Origin: Rhynchopus euleeides
Lineage: Eukaryota; Euglenozoa; Diplonemea; Diplonemida; Diplonemidae
NCBI GenBank assembly: GCA_963210315.1
Contig: OY723255.1
Location: forward strand, 1,612,001-1,676,000
Length of the DNA: 64,000 bases
Direction: 5' to 3'
The position numbers and the translations under genes were made by a program. Each line of letters begins with the position of its first letter. Position 1 is the stretch's first letter. This document shows, piece by piece, positions 20,350-31,679 of the stretch. Under the pieces are notes generated by a model. That model was not told the origin of the DNA, searched no databases, and saw only the letters and a list, made by a program, of their open reading frames with translations.

Positions 20350-21652
20350 GTAGCGTGTGCCCGTCCATCTATCTCACTTCCCCGGGTCAGCGCCGCATCC
20401 ATGAAGCGCTTCTTCGAAGCCTGACTGACATCGGACAGGAGGTCGGGCTTCCCCACCTGGGAGGTACACTTGCCGCGTTCGCGACATGCGTGACACGCGA
20501 CACGCTACCTGAAACGTGAGTGTGCCTTGCTAACACGGGCATTTCAACGGTCTGCCGACGACCGTTCCCCAAACCCGTAAACCAGCAGTTTTGGAAAATC
20601 GGAGAGATCACCCTACTGCGCTGAATATGGTGCGCACCACTGCAAAATCCCCGGGAGCTTTTGGGCTTTCAGACCTGAAGGGGCCAGCAGGTGGGTGGCG
20701 TCGGGGAGTGGCAGCTTTGTAACTGTCCTCCAGCTGCTGGCATGTCCAGCCCTGCGAGAGTGCCAAGGTGTATTGAGTCCCTGCGGAGCACAACCCCCGA
20801 TGAGAACGAGTGCCAGATGATCCTCATTCATTTTCAGCTGTAACGCGCATGAGGGGCACTCTCTGCCGCAAGCATCTCTGGGCATCACTCGAGAGCTGTC
20901 ACATGATGACGCGGAGAGAAATCAGAGAAAAAGTCCCGCCTGACGGGCACGCGCCTGGAAACTGTGGGGGGGCGAGCAAAAATTCCCTTGTAAAAATTCT
21001 TAGAAAAAACCTGGTTCCCCGACCCAAAAAACCTGGAAAAAGGGCTCGTTCCCCGCCCAGGCCTGCCCGCCAGCCCGGGAAACATCCTGTGGTCTGGGAG
21101 GGTGATTTTTTTTGGATTCTCAACAACGGTATTGTGTTCTGCGTTCGAAAAACACCAACTGTCGTTGCTACCTTTCTCTCTTGTGATTCACTCGGTTGCA
21201 TTGGTTTTTGGATCCTCAACGACGGCGTTGTGTTCTTCCGCATGCTTGTGGGCAGAACAAAAATGCCACGGCAGCGCACAGCTGAAAAAAAATATACACG
21301 CTCAACCTTTTAGTTTCGACGCTGAGCCCGCGATGAAGACGGTATTTCGTTGGCGAAAAATCTGTTGTCGACTAACATACCCCCACCCTCACATCCCCGA
21401 CCCCTAGAGCACCCCCACAACGTGGGGCTGCCACAGGAAAATAATGCCGACCTCGCTGTGGCGAGGAGTTTTGAGGCCCATATGGTGGTGGGGGGTGGGG
21501 AGGGGAGGGGGATGGTGGTAGCTTGGATGGATCGCCGGAGGGGGGGGGGGGGGAGCACACTGTCAGATGGCATTTTCTTACATGCATGATTCATTGAAGC
21601 GGAACAGTGTAGAGCGTGTTTCCGATGGCCCTGCTTCGTTTCTGCGTGTTCT
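20350..21652. other. No gene seen
   Basis: Contains an imperfect ~96-bp direct duplication at about 21108-21240 (TTTTTGGAT(T/C)CTCAAC(A/G)ACGG) and a 13-bp G run near 21540. No recognisable coding region. Confidence 0.5.
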
Positions 21653-21758
21653 GGGGGTCTTCGCGACGGGGTTGTCAGTGCATTATATGGTGCATTTCCT
21701 GTTGAATTCGGTGAAAACTGACGAAGATTGACGAAGAATACCACAGAGAAGGCCCCCT
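21653..21758. mobile_element. R14 small terminal-inverted-repeat element, copy 1
   Basis: GGGGGTCTTCGCGACGGGG ... AGAAGGCCCCCT, with ATGGTGCATTTCCTGTTGAA in the middle. It matches the reverse complement of 62001-62115. Confidence 0.7.
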
Positions 21759-23434
21759 CTAGGTATGATCGGAATGGGCTCACACCCAAACCAAGGGCAG
21801 CAGTCCTTTATTTTTGGTGGGTCAAAAAAAACGCATCCGATCAGGAAAATAATAGAACCTGTCAGTGTCAAAAAGATAGTAGGCAGCGCTTGGGCAACAA
21901 ATTCAACCTCCTCATCAGGCTGCGGAGTTGCTTTTGTTTTGTCCCGGATTTGGCGCACAAACAACAGCCTTATCTTTTTGTTGTTCCTGCCATTTGACCA
22001 CCCCCCCCCCCTCCCACCTCTCTTCCATTATCCGCCCCCACCACCCACCCGCCCCCCCGCCCCTTCGTTCGTTGATGGATGTTCCGCTTTTTCCAAAGCT
22101 TGCCAAAATGACGAGTCACGAGAGTAGTGCCCTTGTCTTGATCCACCCACATCTGTGCACTGTCTACTCGTACCCGTTGTATCGATCTGCGCATGCTCTT
22201 GCAGATGCATCCTCTCAACCTCAAAGAATGGCCCGGGGCAGAACCCGAACACTGCTCGTGAATGGGAGTTTAATGTCACCCCAACTTTCAGTGCGGAGAG
22301 TGGCAGGCCCAGGAACGATGATCCCAATCTATTCCCTTGTATTTACCACCCATCAGTACGCTCTCAAAACCGTTTGCGGTCATCTTTAAAAAGGCTTGGA
22401 GATGGTTTATTTGTCCGTACGAACGGTGCCTGATAGTTCATGTGCAGGATGCCAACCGTTGCCAGTCTTCATGAGTCATTCTTTCAAAAACCTAGCTTCA
22501 TCCAACACACTGGGTGCCAATGGTACATTTCGAGCTTCGCCCGCGGTTGTCGTGCTTGTCTGTGCCAATAGAACCGATCTGAGATTGGGACGCTGCCGAC
22601 GTGCTGCGTACGTTAGCCGAGATTCGCACATCGTTTCTCGGCGCCACGTTACTATATATTTTGTATTGATTCCTTCCGATATGTGGCGCCCGACTCTGCC
22701 CGCCGCCACCACCTGCTCTGTGATGAACCATCCAGGCTGAAACCGACGTCTGAAACACAGACCAGGTGGTGTATGGCAACATGGCTTTCAATTGCTTCCG
22801 CGTGCATCGAATTATGCACAGGGGGGCAGCGGGCTTCTTTCTTACCACAAGAGGTCTCCCTCTGGAAGGATAGCGGGGGGGGGGGGGGCGCAGCGCTTTA
22901 GGGCAGCAAGATCCACAGCGATGCTGCGGTTGCCTTTGCCCCGACTGCCTGGCGCACAATAGAACCACAGCCCCGATGATATAGTCCAATCAAGGGGGGG
23001 GGGGAGGGGCTGCTAGGTGGAAAAAACAAAACAACGGCATGGGCGAAGTGTTCGGAGGGCTGCCGTTCCTTACAAAGGCATTCGGCTCTTCCAATTCACA
23101 ATCTAGTTGCACCTCTGCGGATTCGTATTCTTCGTGCTTCGCGTGATCAGCAAAGGTTTTGCTGCCACTGTCTGCCCACACTCCTCACTTGTGTGAAAGC
23201 GAGGGTACGGTGTACAGAGTGCGAGCGAATCGTGACACGCGAACACTTTCCTCCTCCACCGAGCCTAAAAGTGAGACGATTTATCGTGTCAGTCCACCGT
23301 TTCATATCCACGAATGCTCAGACGTGAAAATTGCAATGTGAATTATGTATTGGCTCTTCAGCGAACAGAGGGCTCAATCCAGCAGGGCGGCGGTGTTATT
23401 TATTTTTGATCAGTTTAATACTCAGCACCCCTCA

Positions 23435-23670
23435 TGAATGTAGCTACTCCCAGGCCCTTTGAGCACCGTTATTTTTTTCTCTCGAATTCCTTGATCCATG
23501 ATTTCATCCCGGGAGGAGTTCAAACATTCCGGCAGACCTTAACACATCATTCCCCCCCCCCCCTCCACCCCCTCCACCTCACCCCCTCTCAAGTGATGCC
23601 AGTGCATACAACGCGTGCTTCACTGCAACGTGACGTCCCTGCGCTGCTCACAACATCCCCATGCTGACAG
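23435..23670 (+). repeat. Dispersed repeat R8, copy 1
   Basis: GTAGCTACTCC, GAGCACCGTT, TTGATCCATGATTTCATCCC and ACAACGCGTGCTTCACTGCA recur in order at 24310-24535, about 880 bp downstream on the same strand. Confidence 0.8.
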
Positions 23671-24309
23671 AAGGAGACAAACCAACAACCAAACCCTAAA
23701 GCAACCCACGAAACCAATAGTGCAGGTCTCGAGGGGACCGAACAGACCCTCCAAAGAACAGAAGCACCGTCATGATGCCGCTGTGCCTGACGCGTCCCGG
23801 ATCACAGAGGGCCGTGTGGGGAAACCTGCCGGCCTTCTGTGCAAGCGCCGCACAGATGATTGATCCTTGCCTGTGTTGAGCGCTCCGGATCAGGACAGCG
23901 GAGGTGACAGGATGATTCTGGGACAACACAAAGGCTATGCACAAAAGTAGCAAAAAAAATTAAGAACAGTCGGCACGGAAGGTCTCGCAATACTTCAATT
24001 GCCCGTTTGCAACGTCTAATCGGTTGGCTGCGTGGAAATATGGTGTGATGACTGTCTTGCCCCAGAAGTTTTGTCATGTTGACGGCTTCCCACACGACAT
24101 CTCATCTCTTTCTTGGCAGTGAACCGTGAAAGGACTGCTCCGGGCGTGGCTGCGGCCTTCCGCTTTCCCTGCCGGCTTTAAATTGGCCACCCTTGTTCTC
24201 CCGCACGCACAAGCAACTCCTCCGATTTGGTGCCCAAAGAAAATTAGAGTAACCTTGTTTGCCAGCAAACAGATAAGTTTAATATTCCGGCGTTCCCTCG
24301 TGAAGGCAG

Positions 24310-24535
24310 GGCGGGGTGTAGCTACTCCGAAGGCCCCTTTTGAGCACCGTTTTTCATCCCAACATTCTTGATCCATGATTTCATCCCGGGAGGAGTTAAA
24401 ACATTCCGGCGGGCCCTAATACATCTTCCCCATCCCCACCCACTCAAGTGATGCCAGTGTATACAACGCGTGCTTCACTGCAACGCGACGTCCCTGCGCT
24501 GCTCACAACATCCCCATGCTGACACAGAAGGATGC
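24310..24535 (+). repeat. Dispersed repeat R8, copy 2
   Basis: Second copy of the 23435-23670 unit, slightly shortened in the C-rich part. It ends CATCCCCATGCTGACA as the first does. Confidence 0.8.
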
Positions 24536-24737
24536 AAATCAACAGCCGAACAGACCACCACACTCCTCCCCGATCCGCAGCGTGCGAGTGAGCAAGAGTA
24601 ATAAGCCTGGACGAAGGCGATACTCTGCTGTGCACAGATGCGTGTGTGTGGTTATGAAGTTTTAAGGCGGTGTCGCCCTGCACGGGCAGTAGCACCTCCC
24701 CTTCAGTATCGCACTCCCGAAGGATTCCCCAACACGA

Positions 24738-24849
24738 CGTGACACCGGTTTCGACGCGTACTCTTCGTACCCCTCCCCCCGGCCGCGTCTCTTCAGCGAA
24801 GAACCGGGGATAATCGGACCAGGGCTAGCTAAACCCTGGTGGTGTCACG
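24738..24849 (+). ncRNA. Candidate structured RNA
   Basis: CGTGACACC (24738-24746) pairs exactly with GGTGTCACG (24841-24849). Inside are ACCAGGG/CCCTGGT (24818-24840, loop CTAGCTAAA), TCTTC/GAAGA (about 24789-24802) and GACGCG/CGCGTC (about 24753-24789). Together they make a closed multi-branched fold of 112 nt. I do not recognise the family. The sequence has no tRNA boxes and no protein frame through it is convincing. Confidence 0.4.
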
Positions 24850-24971
24850 GGTGGGGTTGGAGAGGGAGAAAAGGAAGAAATGAAGTTGCGAAAAAGTCAA
24901 ACACTGACACGTGAAATCAATAAAAAGGGTGGTATATATCGCCCCCTTGCTGCGACGAAGACACTAAATAG

Positions 24972-25520
24972 TCAGGCCGCTTCAAGAGTCTTGAGGGCTT
25001 GATGCGTGTGTGTGTGTGTGTGCGTGGGTGTTTTTACTGTTGATTTTATCCGACTGGCCCGTTCTTCATGCCCATGCTGTGGACACCTGAGATTCTTGAA
25101 GAAAACTGTGTCGGCTAAGAGGCCTTGGAGACCGCGCCCTTCGCGCGGCCGCCAAGCCCCAAAGCTCTGCCCTAAAAGCAAAAACATATACGTCTCTTCC
25201 CTTTCTTTCTTTCTGAAGGCCGCCGTCGTATCCCGGCTCACAACCGGGCTACAGGCGCAGAGTGCCTCGTTCAGACCTCCTTTTCCTTTACCGAGGAGGC
25301 GATCACGCCCTAGCGGCGTGACATAGGTTAATATACAGGACAGCGGGTACGGTTCCCTCGCCGAGGCGCGGTGCCGGCACGCTAATCCAACTTTAATAAT
25401 AATAGAGATTCTTGCAAATCTTGTGAACAAGGAATCTTTTTTCATTGCTTTTGCCAAAGCTGTGACGAAGAGCCTTGTTTTGTTTTTTGTTGCCCTTGCC
25501 CATGGACTCACAAAGGAAAC
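24972..25520. other. Hairpin-rich region after the candidate RNA
   Basis: Hairpins include GGCCTTGG...CCAAGCC enclosing CCGCGC/GCGCGG (about 25120-25160), CCCGG/CCGGG (about 25234-25250), TCACGCC/GGCGTGA (about 25304-25322) and GATTCTTG/CAAGGAATC (about 25407-25436). A minus-strand frame of 179 codons covers the region but begins in low-complexity sequence and shows no domain. I leave it uncalled. Confidence 0.35.
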
Positions 25521-26963
25521 ACGTGAGAAACGGGGACCCTGGCTATGGAGTGTGTCGCGCTAGCATGTCACTAGCTTGACAGTGTCACAGGACCCACAGT
25601 GTCAAGTGGTGGTGCAGCTCGTGCGTGCCAAGTGCGGCATTCATCTCCTTGGACAGGAGTTCTTCGTTCACCCCTGTCTCGACGCCCATTTTACGACGGA
25701 ACTGCCCAATTTACACAGAACACCACAGGCGAGGCTGGGGCAGACATGAAGTGGCAGAATGGGCCGTGTGGGGCTGCAAGCACAAACACAAAGAAAAGAG
25801 CTCAGATGAAAAAAAAGGAACACGTTTTTTCCCGGAAGAAAAAGAACAAAATATCAGGTTTAACCACAGCAGGGTTCCCCAATTGATTTGCCCATCCCAA
25901 GGGCGGTGGATTTCCCTTCGTCCCCTGTGCCAGAACTGCGACATGGTGCCCGCCGCGCGCTCACCTTTCTGCAGTTTGGGGCGAAGGCCTTCACCACCCC
26001 CACCCCCCTCCATACCCATTCAGTTTGTCAAACGCCCTTTGCATCCACAGAGTCACCCATCTCCTTTTAGCGGGTTCGGTCCAATCGATTGCACAGCACA
26101 GTGGATATTTTTCATGTGCGAGGAGCCAATCATTGAATCTAGAATATGCTGCCACACATATGCAAGCGCGGCCAATCCAGCCCCATATCCCCGGATGGCT
26201 GTGCTGCATCGGCAAGTCCAAGAGGCATCCCGTTCTGTTGATTTTTTTGGTTTTGGCGCACAAACAACGCCTTATCTTTATGTTGAGTACTTGGTGGAGG
26301 GGGGATTGAGGTCTTCGCTCCCGACCGTGTTTTTTTTCGACAAAGTTCGACGATTTTCTCCTGTAAATGGGAGGAAATGCCACCAAAAAAAACGCACCAG
26401 TTTCGACGCCGCAGCAAAGACTCTCCCCCCAGCCACCGCTATTGTATTGCAGGGGCTGCATGCCCCCCAATTTCGCGTGCCTAATGCGCGTCTGCTCCCG
26501 ATCATCACATCGCCGGGCCGTTCAATGTGTTCACCTTTGTTTTTCAATGGCGGAACAGGGGGGGTTCGACCCGTTGTGTCAAACTGTGTCAGTTTGGCGC
26601 CCTGGTTTGTTTGGGCGTTCCCTTTACTGCGATTCTGAGCGAGGGTCCCCCGGGTTGGTGTTGCTGACCATAATCATTTGTTTTGTTTTGCTTTTGTAAT
26701 TTAATTTGTTCGGCGCAGCCAACAAACAATTGCATTTGCCTATTAATGTAACTTCGAGTTCTCTCGGTTTTTTTTCCTTTCACGATTATTCCTGACCCAG
26801 AAGGGACCATATCGGGTTTCAAACACGAGATTACCTCACACGTGTTTGTATTCATGATCCACCTGATTTTGCCCGAAACCAATCTCCGAAAAAATCCAGT
26901 TTACCACCACCACACTCTACCAAACTCGGGTCAACATCAGGTGGATAATAATGCGATACATTA
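25521..26963. other. No gene seen
   Basis: Mixed sequence with a short repeat (TTTTGGCGCACAAACAA, also at 21948 and 33851). The 337-codon plus-strand frame at 25625-26638 has no domain and overlaps long minus-strand frames. Confidence 0.45.
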
Positions 26964-27440
26964 TTGGGCAAACCGATGAAAGCGTGCAATTCAAGTTCAC
27001 TACCGCGGGTGCGAGATTTCCACAGCTTTACTCAACGCCCTCTGTTTCTTCCCCTGTACGCCTGGACACCACCTAAATCGACGGTACCAACAGCGCGCCG
27101 ACCCGCGCTACACACACCGGCGCTGACCCGCCTCGGGGCCAGTACGATGCGGCTGTTGCGTACGCGCCGACACTACCTCCTGTACGACTACATGTCGAGC
27201 AGCGGGGCACCGAAGTGCCGTATGCACGGCTGCACAGTGCAGAAGACGACGCTGAAGCACCTGCTGAGGACCTGCCCGAAGCTAAAGCAACTGCGGGATA
27301 AACACCTGAAAGATCTCTCCCCCCACAACCTTCTTCTCACCCGCCCCGTGCAGGCCCTGCGCTTCCTGTTGGACGCAGGCCTGCTCCACGAGGCCGAGGA
27401 GGACCTGCTTACGGGCCAGGGGGGCGGGAAAGGGACCTAA
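26964..27440 (+). pseudogene. Remnant of a non-LTR retrotransposon C-terminus
   Basis: The 158-codon frame has the look of the tail of a LINE-type polyprotein from about residue 50: LTRLGASTMRLLRTRRHYLL, then a zinc-knuckle-like cluster in KCRMHGCTVQKTTLKHLLRTC (C-x4-C-x8-H-x4-C), then CPKLKQLRDKHL. Similar HLL..CP.....R blocks end many reverse-transcriptase ORFs. The reverse transcriptase itself is absent upstream, so this is a 5'-truncated remnant. A small independent zinc-binding protein is possible but less likely. Confidence 0.45.
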
Positions 27441-27680
27441 CCCGGGCGGGGCGGGGCGGGCTGGGCGCTCAACACAGAACATGAAGGAATACAAAGAACG
27501 CGCCCCGTCCACGCACCCTGATGGGGGCGAAAGGCCGGGGGGAAACCAACGAACAGGACCTTTGCCATATCAGGTAAAGTCGTCTCAACACAAAAACATT
27601 GGCATTTAATGGGGAGGTGTCTCCGTGTCGACGCACGGCAACCCACCCGCACTGCGGGAAAAAACGGCACCACACAGGGC

Positions 27681-27768
27681 ACTATCCCTGACCCGATCCC
27701 GGAAAGAGAAGCACACGAGTGGGCCAACGCTACAACGACGTAGTGCACGAGGCGAGGGATCGGGTACG
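27681..27768 (+). repeat. 88-bp foldable module, copy 1
   Basis: GACCCGATCCC at the left pairs with GGGATCGGGT at the right. Inside are AAGCACACGAGTGGGCC and CTAC/GTAG. The copy at 46371-46458 is nearly identical and keeps the outer pairing. The run CGATCCCGGAAAGAGAAGCA is faintly like the box A part of 5S rRNA, but I would not call it 5S. Confidence 0.6.
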
Positions 27769-27789
27769 AAGTTAAAAACACGGTTTGCC

Positions 27790-27925
27790 CCCCGGCAGGA
27801 TCCCGGGAAACCCCGGCCGGGCCCGGAAATTCCGGGCCCGGGACCGGGATTTTGAAATCCCGGCCGGGATCCCGGGGAAATCCCGGCCGGGTCCGGCCGG
27901 GGTCCGGCCGGGAATCCCGGGGGTT
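27790..27925. repeat. CCCGGCCGGG word array, left end of D
   Basis: Close-packed CCCGGCCGGG, ATCCCGGG and GGTCCGGCCGGG words. The inverse array is at 31503-31662. Confidence 0.9.
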
Positions 27926-27949
27926 CTCAGTCTCAGGTCGCTTGGACCG

Positions 27950-28760
27950 AGGTCATCTCAGACCTATGGCTTTCAGTCCCCAGTTTCAGATTCAGACCTG
28001 CTGATCCAGAACCGCACCCTCTCCTTCCACACCAATTGTATCCACTGCTCATGGGTCCGAGTGACGACGATAGCAATGACGATGGCTCCATAGCAAAGAT
28101 GGCTACCACTGTCAAAGCTCATCTGGAACAGAAACTGTCCCAGATGGAAGTCTCCTGTATAAATACAGGGTTCGGGGTTACCACGAGTGTAACGCAGATA
28201 CGTGCAGGTGTGTCAAGAGAGTGTGCAGCTCACAGCAGTTCCGCATCCTCCTGGTTGCTGAACTCCACAGTCCTAGGACGACGAAGAGGACGACGAGGGT
28301 CGACGTAGGCTTATCTTACGCTACGGCAGGGGTGGACTCAGCCACCCCGGGGGCAGGTTGAACAGGTTGTGTGGTTCCACTGATCAACATGTAGGTCGGC
28401 CTGTCTGATAAGACTCAGCCACCCTGCGGGTCAAGTGATTACAAAAGGGTGCCTATTTGACCAAAAGGCAAAATTTCCTCCCGCCATGCTCCCGTACCAC
28501 AGAGGCTGTTGTGTTTTGCCTCTGTGTATGCGTACGTTTTGCGATGACGGGGTGTGGAACCTGGCGTAGACCGAGCTACAACCAGGAACCAACGGCCCAA
28601 CTCGGCGCCGTGGGTCAATTTTTGTGAAAAGGCCTTGACCAGAGGCATCCCCCTAACACTAAATTTGCTCTGTTTCACCTGAACCGACCAACCAGGCACC
28701 GTGAGGAGGCATCAGAGCCCCTCGTGGACAGCCGCAGCACCCTTCCTTTACTAACGTCAG
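27950..28760 (+). repeat. Dispersed repeat body, inverted copy of 1555-2447
   Basis: See 1555-2447. It lies directly inside the CCCGG array of element D. A truncated third piece (GGGTACTGCAACTGTCCAAC, GAGCAAATTAAATGTTAG) is at about 28980-29062. Confidence 0.8.
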
Positions 28761-29605
28761 GTTCACCACTAGCACGAAGCATCACTGTTTTACGTCAGGT
28801 ATGGCAAATGCCCACCCAAGGAAGTCGAGGAGTTTGAGCCGTTGGAAGTTACCAGAGGGACAAGCAAGAGGGATCTGCAAGCAGTGATGTCTGTTGTACC
28901 CTTGGACCACATTAAACTCAAACTGAACCCTCAGTCGTCCTTGATCGCCCGACAAGGTTCCTTTCAGCTTTCTAACAGATGGGTACTGCAACTGTCCAAC
29001 TATCTACAGACTCACATCCCAGAAGGTGCAGTCCAGGTTCCACAGAGCAAATTAAATGTTAGCATTTCTGCACAACTACCGGTACGCAAATCGCAGCGGC
29101 GGTGGAAGTGACTGACTCGAAAACGGCGAGGTATCAGTCTTGACGCTGGAAAATTCCGTTCGGAAATACCAAACACATCCACAGAAAGTGGAAGGAATGG
29201 GCGCCAAGATGATGCGAACGATTTTTGGGGGGGGGAGGGGGTGGACTGCTCTGTATCGTGATACCCGCGAGGGCAACCAAATGCAGAACAGGGAGGCACA
29301 GGCGCACACACGAAGGCAGCACACAAGTGGCAAGTGGCAGGGGCTGGGGTCTGGGGCTGGGGCGCCGCGCGATTCGCTTCTCCTGACTTTCTGATCCGGC
29401 AAACTACAAACACAAAAGCAGTACATGCACTGCAACAACAACCTCCGAAGGGAGCCACAATACCCTCGTGACTCCAAAGCAGCTGATGGCATCGGAGGGC
29501 AATCAGCATCATACGACGTCTCACAGCTGCAGAACAAGACGTCAGACACAGACAGCAAGGAATACGATATACACACACACGGACGCACACACTGTGCCGG
29601 ACAAA

Positions 29606-30406
29606 TCACTCCTCATCGTCACTCTCAGCGTCATTCACACGGAGTGACGGGAATGTCCGCCGGAAGCCACACTCCTTGCCGTACGCACCTCGCACATCTT
29701 GATTGATGGCCAAGAGCGAGAGCTTTGCGTGGGAGTCGCGGGACATAGCACTCCGGCACACGGGGATGGCTTGCATCATGACAGAGAGTGCGCTGTCAGG
29801 TGCTGTGCAGGAAGGGGGCAAGGCGAGGAGAAACAACACACGCTCAGCAAGAGGCTTGAGCGTCTCGTTGGTAAGCTGGCGTTTCCAGAATACCCTCTCT
29901 GAGCCGACCTCGTGCTCCGACACTGCCGAAGTGTACGCCTGGTACATGGGCGCGGTGACGTCGAAGCCGATGTGCTTGCCGAGGTCTTCGCGTGGCAGCA
30001 GGTCATCCAGCATCTCCAGGGTCTCGTACCCCTCCGGAGTCAGCTGGCGCACAGAGAGGTAGAACCCCCGGCCCGTTTCCGAGGATTCGCGCCACCGGCT
30101 CTGCAGACCGTTGTAGAAGGTCTTGGACACGCGGGCTGCGAGTCCATCCCCCGTGCTCGCCCTCTGGAGGATGTCGATCAGCTCCTCCACCTCCGCGTAG
30201 ATCGTCGCCGATCCAACCGTCCCGGGTGCCTGCGCGTTGCTGTACCGCGACAAAGCGGCTCTTACCGGCGCCGCGGCACGGACGAACTCCGTCAGCATGT
30301 CCTGAAGCGCCTCAGAACCGACGGTCTTCAGCAGCACAGCAAGCTTCTCGAACGTGGGGGGAGTGTAGGCATTGCCAATCCCGGTAGCCATGTACGAGTA
30401 CAGCAT
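29606..30406 (-). pseudogene. hAT-like transposase C-terminal part
   Basis: This 266-codon minus-strand frame ends like the 800-residue transposase. It has FWKRQLTNETLKPLAERVLF where the other has YWSTLDEADWPSLKPFADLV, then APDSALS in place of HVDSAFS, and LLAINQDV in place of MLFVNKDV. The upstream part (TFEKLAVLL, YAEVEELIDILQRA) fits the helical region before the dimerisation segment. The RNase-H-like core with D, D and CxxH is missing. The frame stays open upstream of the ATG (AEHFEERVAM), which shows that it continues a longer protein. Confidence 0.65.
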
Positions 30407-31026
30407 GGCGACACGCTCTTCAAAGTGCTCCGCGCAGGTGTGGATCGGTCGGCTGCTGGTGTGGATCGGTCGGCTGCTGGTGTGGATGCGTCACGGTTTG
30501 GCGTTGAGGCGTCGACTGGGGTCGTTGCATTGCGACCGTGGCCCTTCGTACCCACGTGGCTCGTGAGGTCGTGCCTGTCGACGCCGGGTGCAAACGCCCA
30601 CTTGCACGGAGCACACACGGGCACCTCCTGCTCGTCGCAGCATCTCGCCGTGGCCTTCGCGAACCTGTACCCGTCGGTCGTGGCCTCCGCTTTCGTCTTG
30701 ACTGAAAGCCACTTGAACTCGGAGAAGCGGGTCGACAAAGACTGGGCAGGCTGCAGCTTCGGGGGGGTCAGGTCAGCTTGGCTGCTGAGGCTCTCGGCGA
30801 GGGCGGCCTTTGCCGGGCGGCGCAACTTCCCCGTCGGCGTGCGCAAGGCCACTGCGCTGGCGGCGAGCTCCTTCTTCTTCCGTCCGAGAGCAATCAGGCG
30901 GGCGATCTTCGGCATGAGGGGGGCTTTCTCATTCTCTGTGAGGACCCCTTCAGCGACGGCCAAATCGATCAGCGGCTGCCTCTTCCGCTTCACCTCCTTC
31001 AGCACCGCCTCAATGGCGTCGTCGAT

Positions 31027-31058
<32 letters not shown>

Positions 31059-31260
31059 TGTCAGTGGTGGGGTCCGGTTCCGGGGCCGCTACCTCCGCCT
31101 TGCCTCGGCGAGGTTGCTTGCGGCTCTTGCCGCCGTCGCCATCGCTGTCGCCGTCATCCGCATCATCCCTCGCCCTCTTCCCTCCTTTCTGCCCTGGTGC
31201 TGCATCACCAACGAGCAGGAAGGAAAAAAAAATGAGGAGTAACAAAAGAGTACGGTGCAT
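30328..31260 (-). pseudogene. hAT-like transposase N-terminal part with C2H2/BED-type finger
   Basis: A 310-codon minus-strand frame. It has an acidic, aspartate-rich tract encoded by a (GTC)n run (about 31021-31060), basic helical segments, then a finger CAPCKWAFAPGVDRHDLTSH (C-x2-C-x10-H-x4-H) followed by GTKGH, as in BED-type fingers of hAT proteins. It then enters three imperfect 21-bp repeats (STPAADR-type; 30427-30490) and goes out of frame with the C-terminal part. The first ~25 hydrophobic codons are doubtful: a T-rich stretch ending in GATGCAG looks like a splice acceptor, so they are probably leader rather than a signal peptide. Confidence 0.6.
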
Positions 31261-31502
31261 GTTTGCTGTTGTGGAAGGTTTCTCTGCCGGGTGTGTGTAT
31301 GCGGCGCAGTTACGTGGGGGGGGGGGGGGGGGCGGGGCGGGGTTGTGGGGTCCAAGTCACGTGCGGTATATGTGAGGTGAAATAGTCGGGTCCAGCAAAA
31401 ACTAATGACATCGGGTGGATCGCAAAGGGGAAGGGGGCAACGGCAGCGTGCAATGTGCAATGTGCAAAACTCTCAAGTCATCTTACCACCCACCTACACC
31501 TG

Positions 31503-31662
31503 ACCCCGGGGGGGTCCCGGGATGACCCCGGGATACCCCGGGGTCATCCCGGGATTTCCCGGCCGGGATCCCGGGATTCCCGGCCGGGAAATCCCGGGAA
31601 TCCCGGGAATCCCGGAATTTCCCGGAACCCGGCCGGGCCCGCCCGGGATCCCGCCCGGGGGG
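31503..31662. repeat. CCCGGCCGGG word array, right end of D
   Basis: GATCCCGGG, CCCGGCCGGG and CCCGGGAATCCCGGGAAT words, the inverse counterpart of 27790-27925. Confidence 0.9.
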
Positions 31663-31679
31663 CAAACCGTGTAAAAAAA

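Larger units (their letters stand above)
21759..24720. other. Repeat-derived intergenic DNA, no gene seen
   Basis: Includes G/C homopolymer runs (22869, 22995, 23552) and the R8 direct repeat pair (23435-23670 and 24310-24535). Open frames overlap on both strands, and none has a domain. Confidence 0.5.
27779..31671 (-). mobile_element. Element D: 3.9-kb hAT-derived element, internally deleted
   Basis: The left end CACGGTTTGCCCCCCGG (27779) is the exact inverse of the right end (31655-31671). Both run into arrays of CCCGGCCGGG and ATCCCGGG words. TAAAAA lies immediately outside both ends (27773-27778 and 31672-31677), a possible though low-complexity target duplication. Inside, on the minus strand, are the N- and C-terminal parts of a hAT-like transposase. 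Next to the left array is the repeat body shared with 1555-2447. Confidence 0.75.

Noticed and set aside
24738..24849. tRNA gene
   Set aside because: GGTTTCGAC looks like a T-arm start, but the rest of the cloverleaf and an A box are missing.
25625..26638. 337-codon plus-strand frame
   Set aside because: No domain, several overlapping long frames on the other strand, and low-complexity stretches inside.
27681..27768. Functional 5S rRNA gene
   Set aside because: Only a short stretch resembles 5S, the end pairing is wrong for 5S, and the length is too short.
31185..31260. Signal peptide on the hAT N-terminal remnant
   Set aside because: The hydrophobic codons come from a T-rich stretch that ends in GATGCAG, more like a splice acceptor region. 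A transposase would not be secreted.
29912..31375. 487-codon plus-strand frame
   Set aside because: It is the shadow of the minus-strand hAT remnants, whose zinc finger and dimerisation motifs are recognisable.
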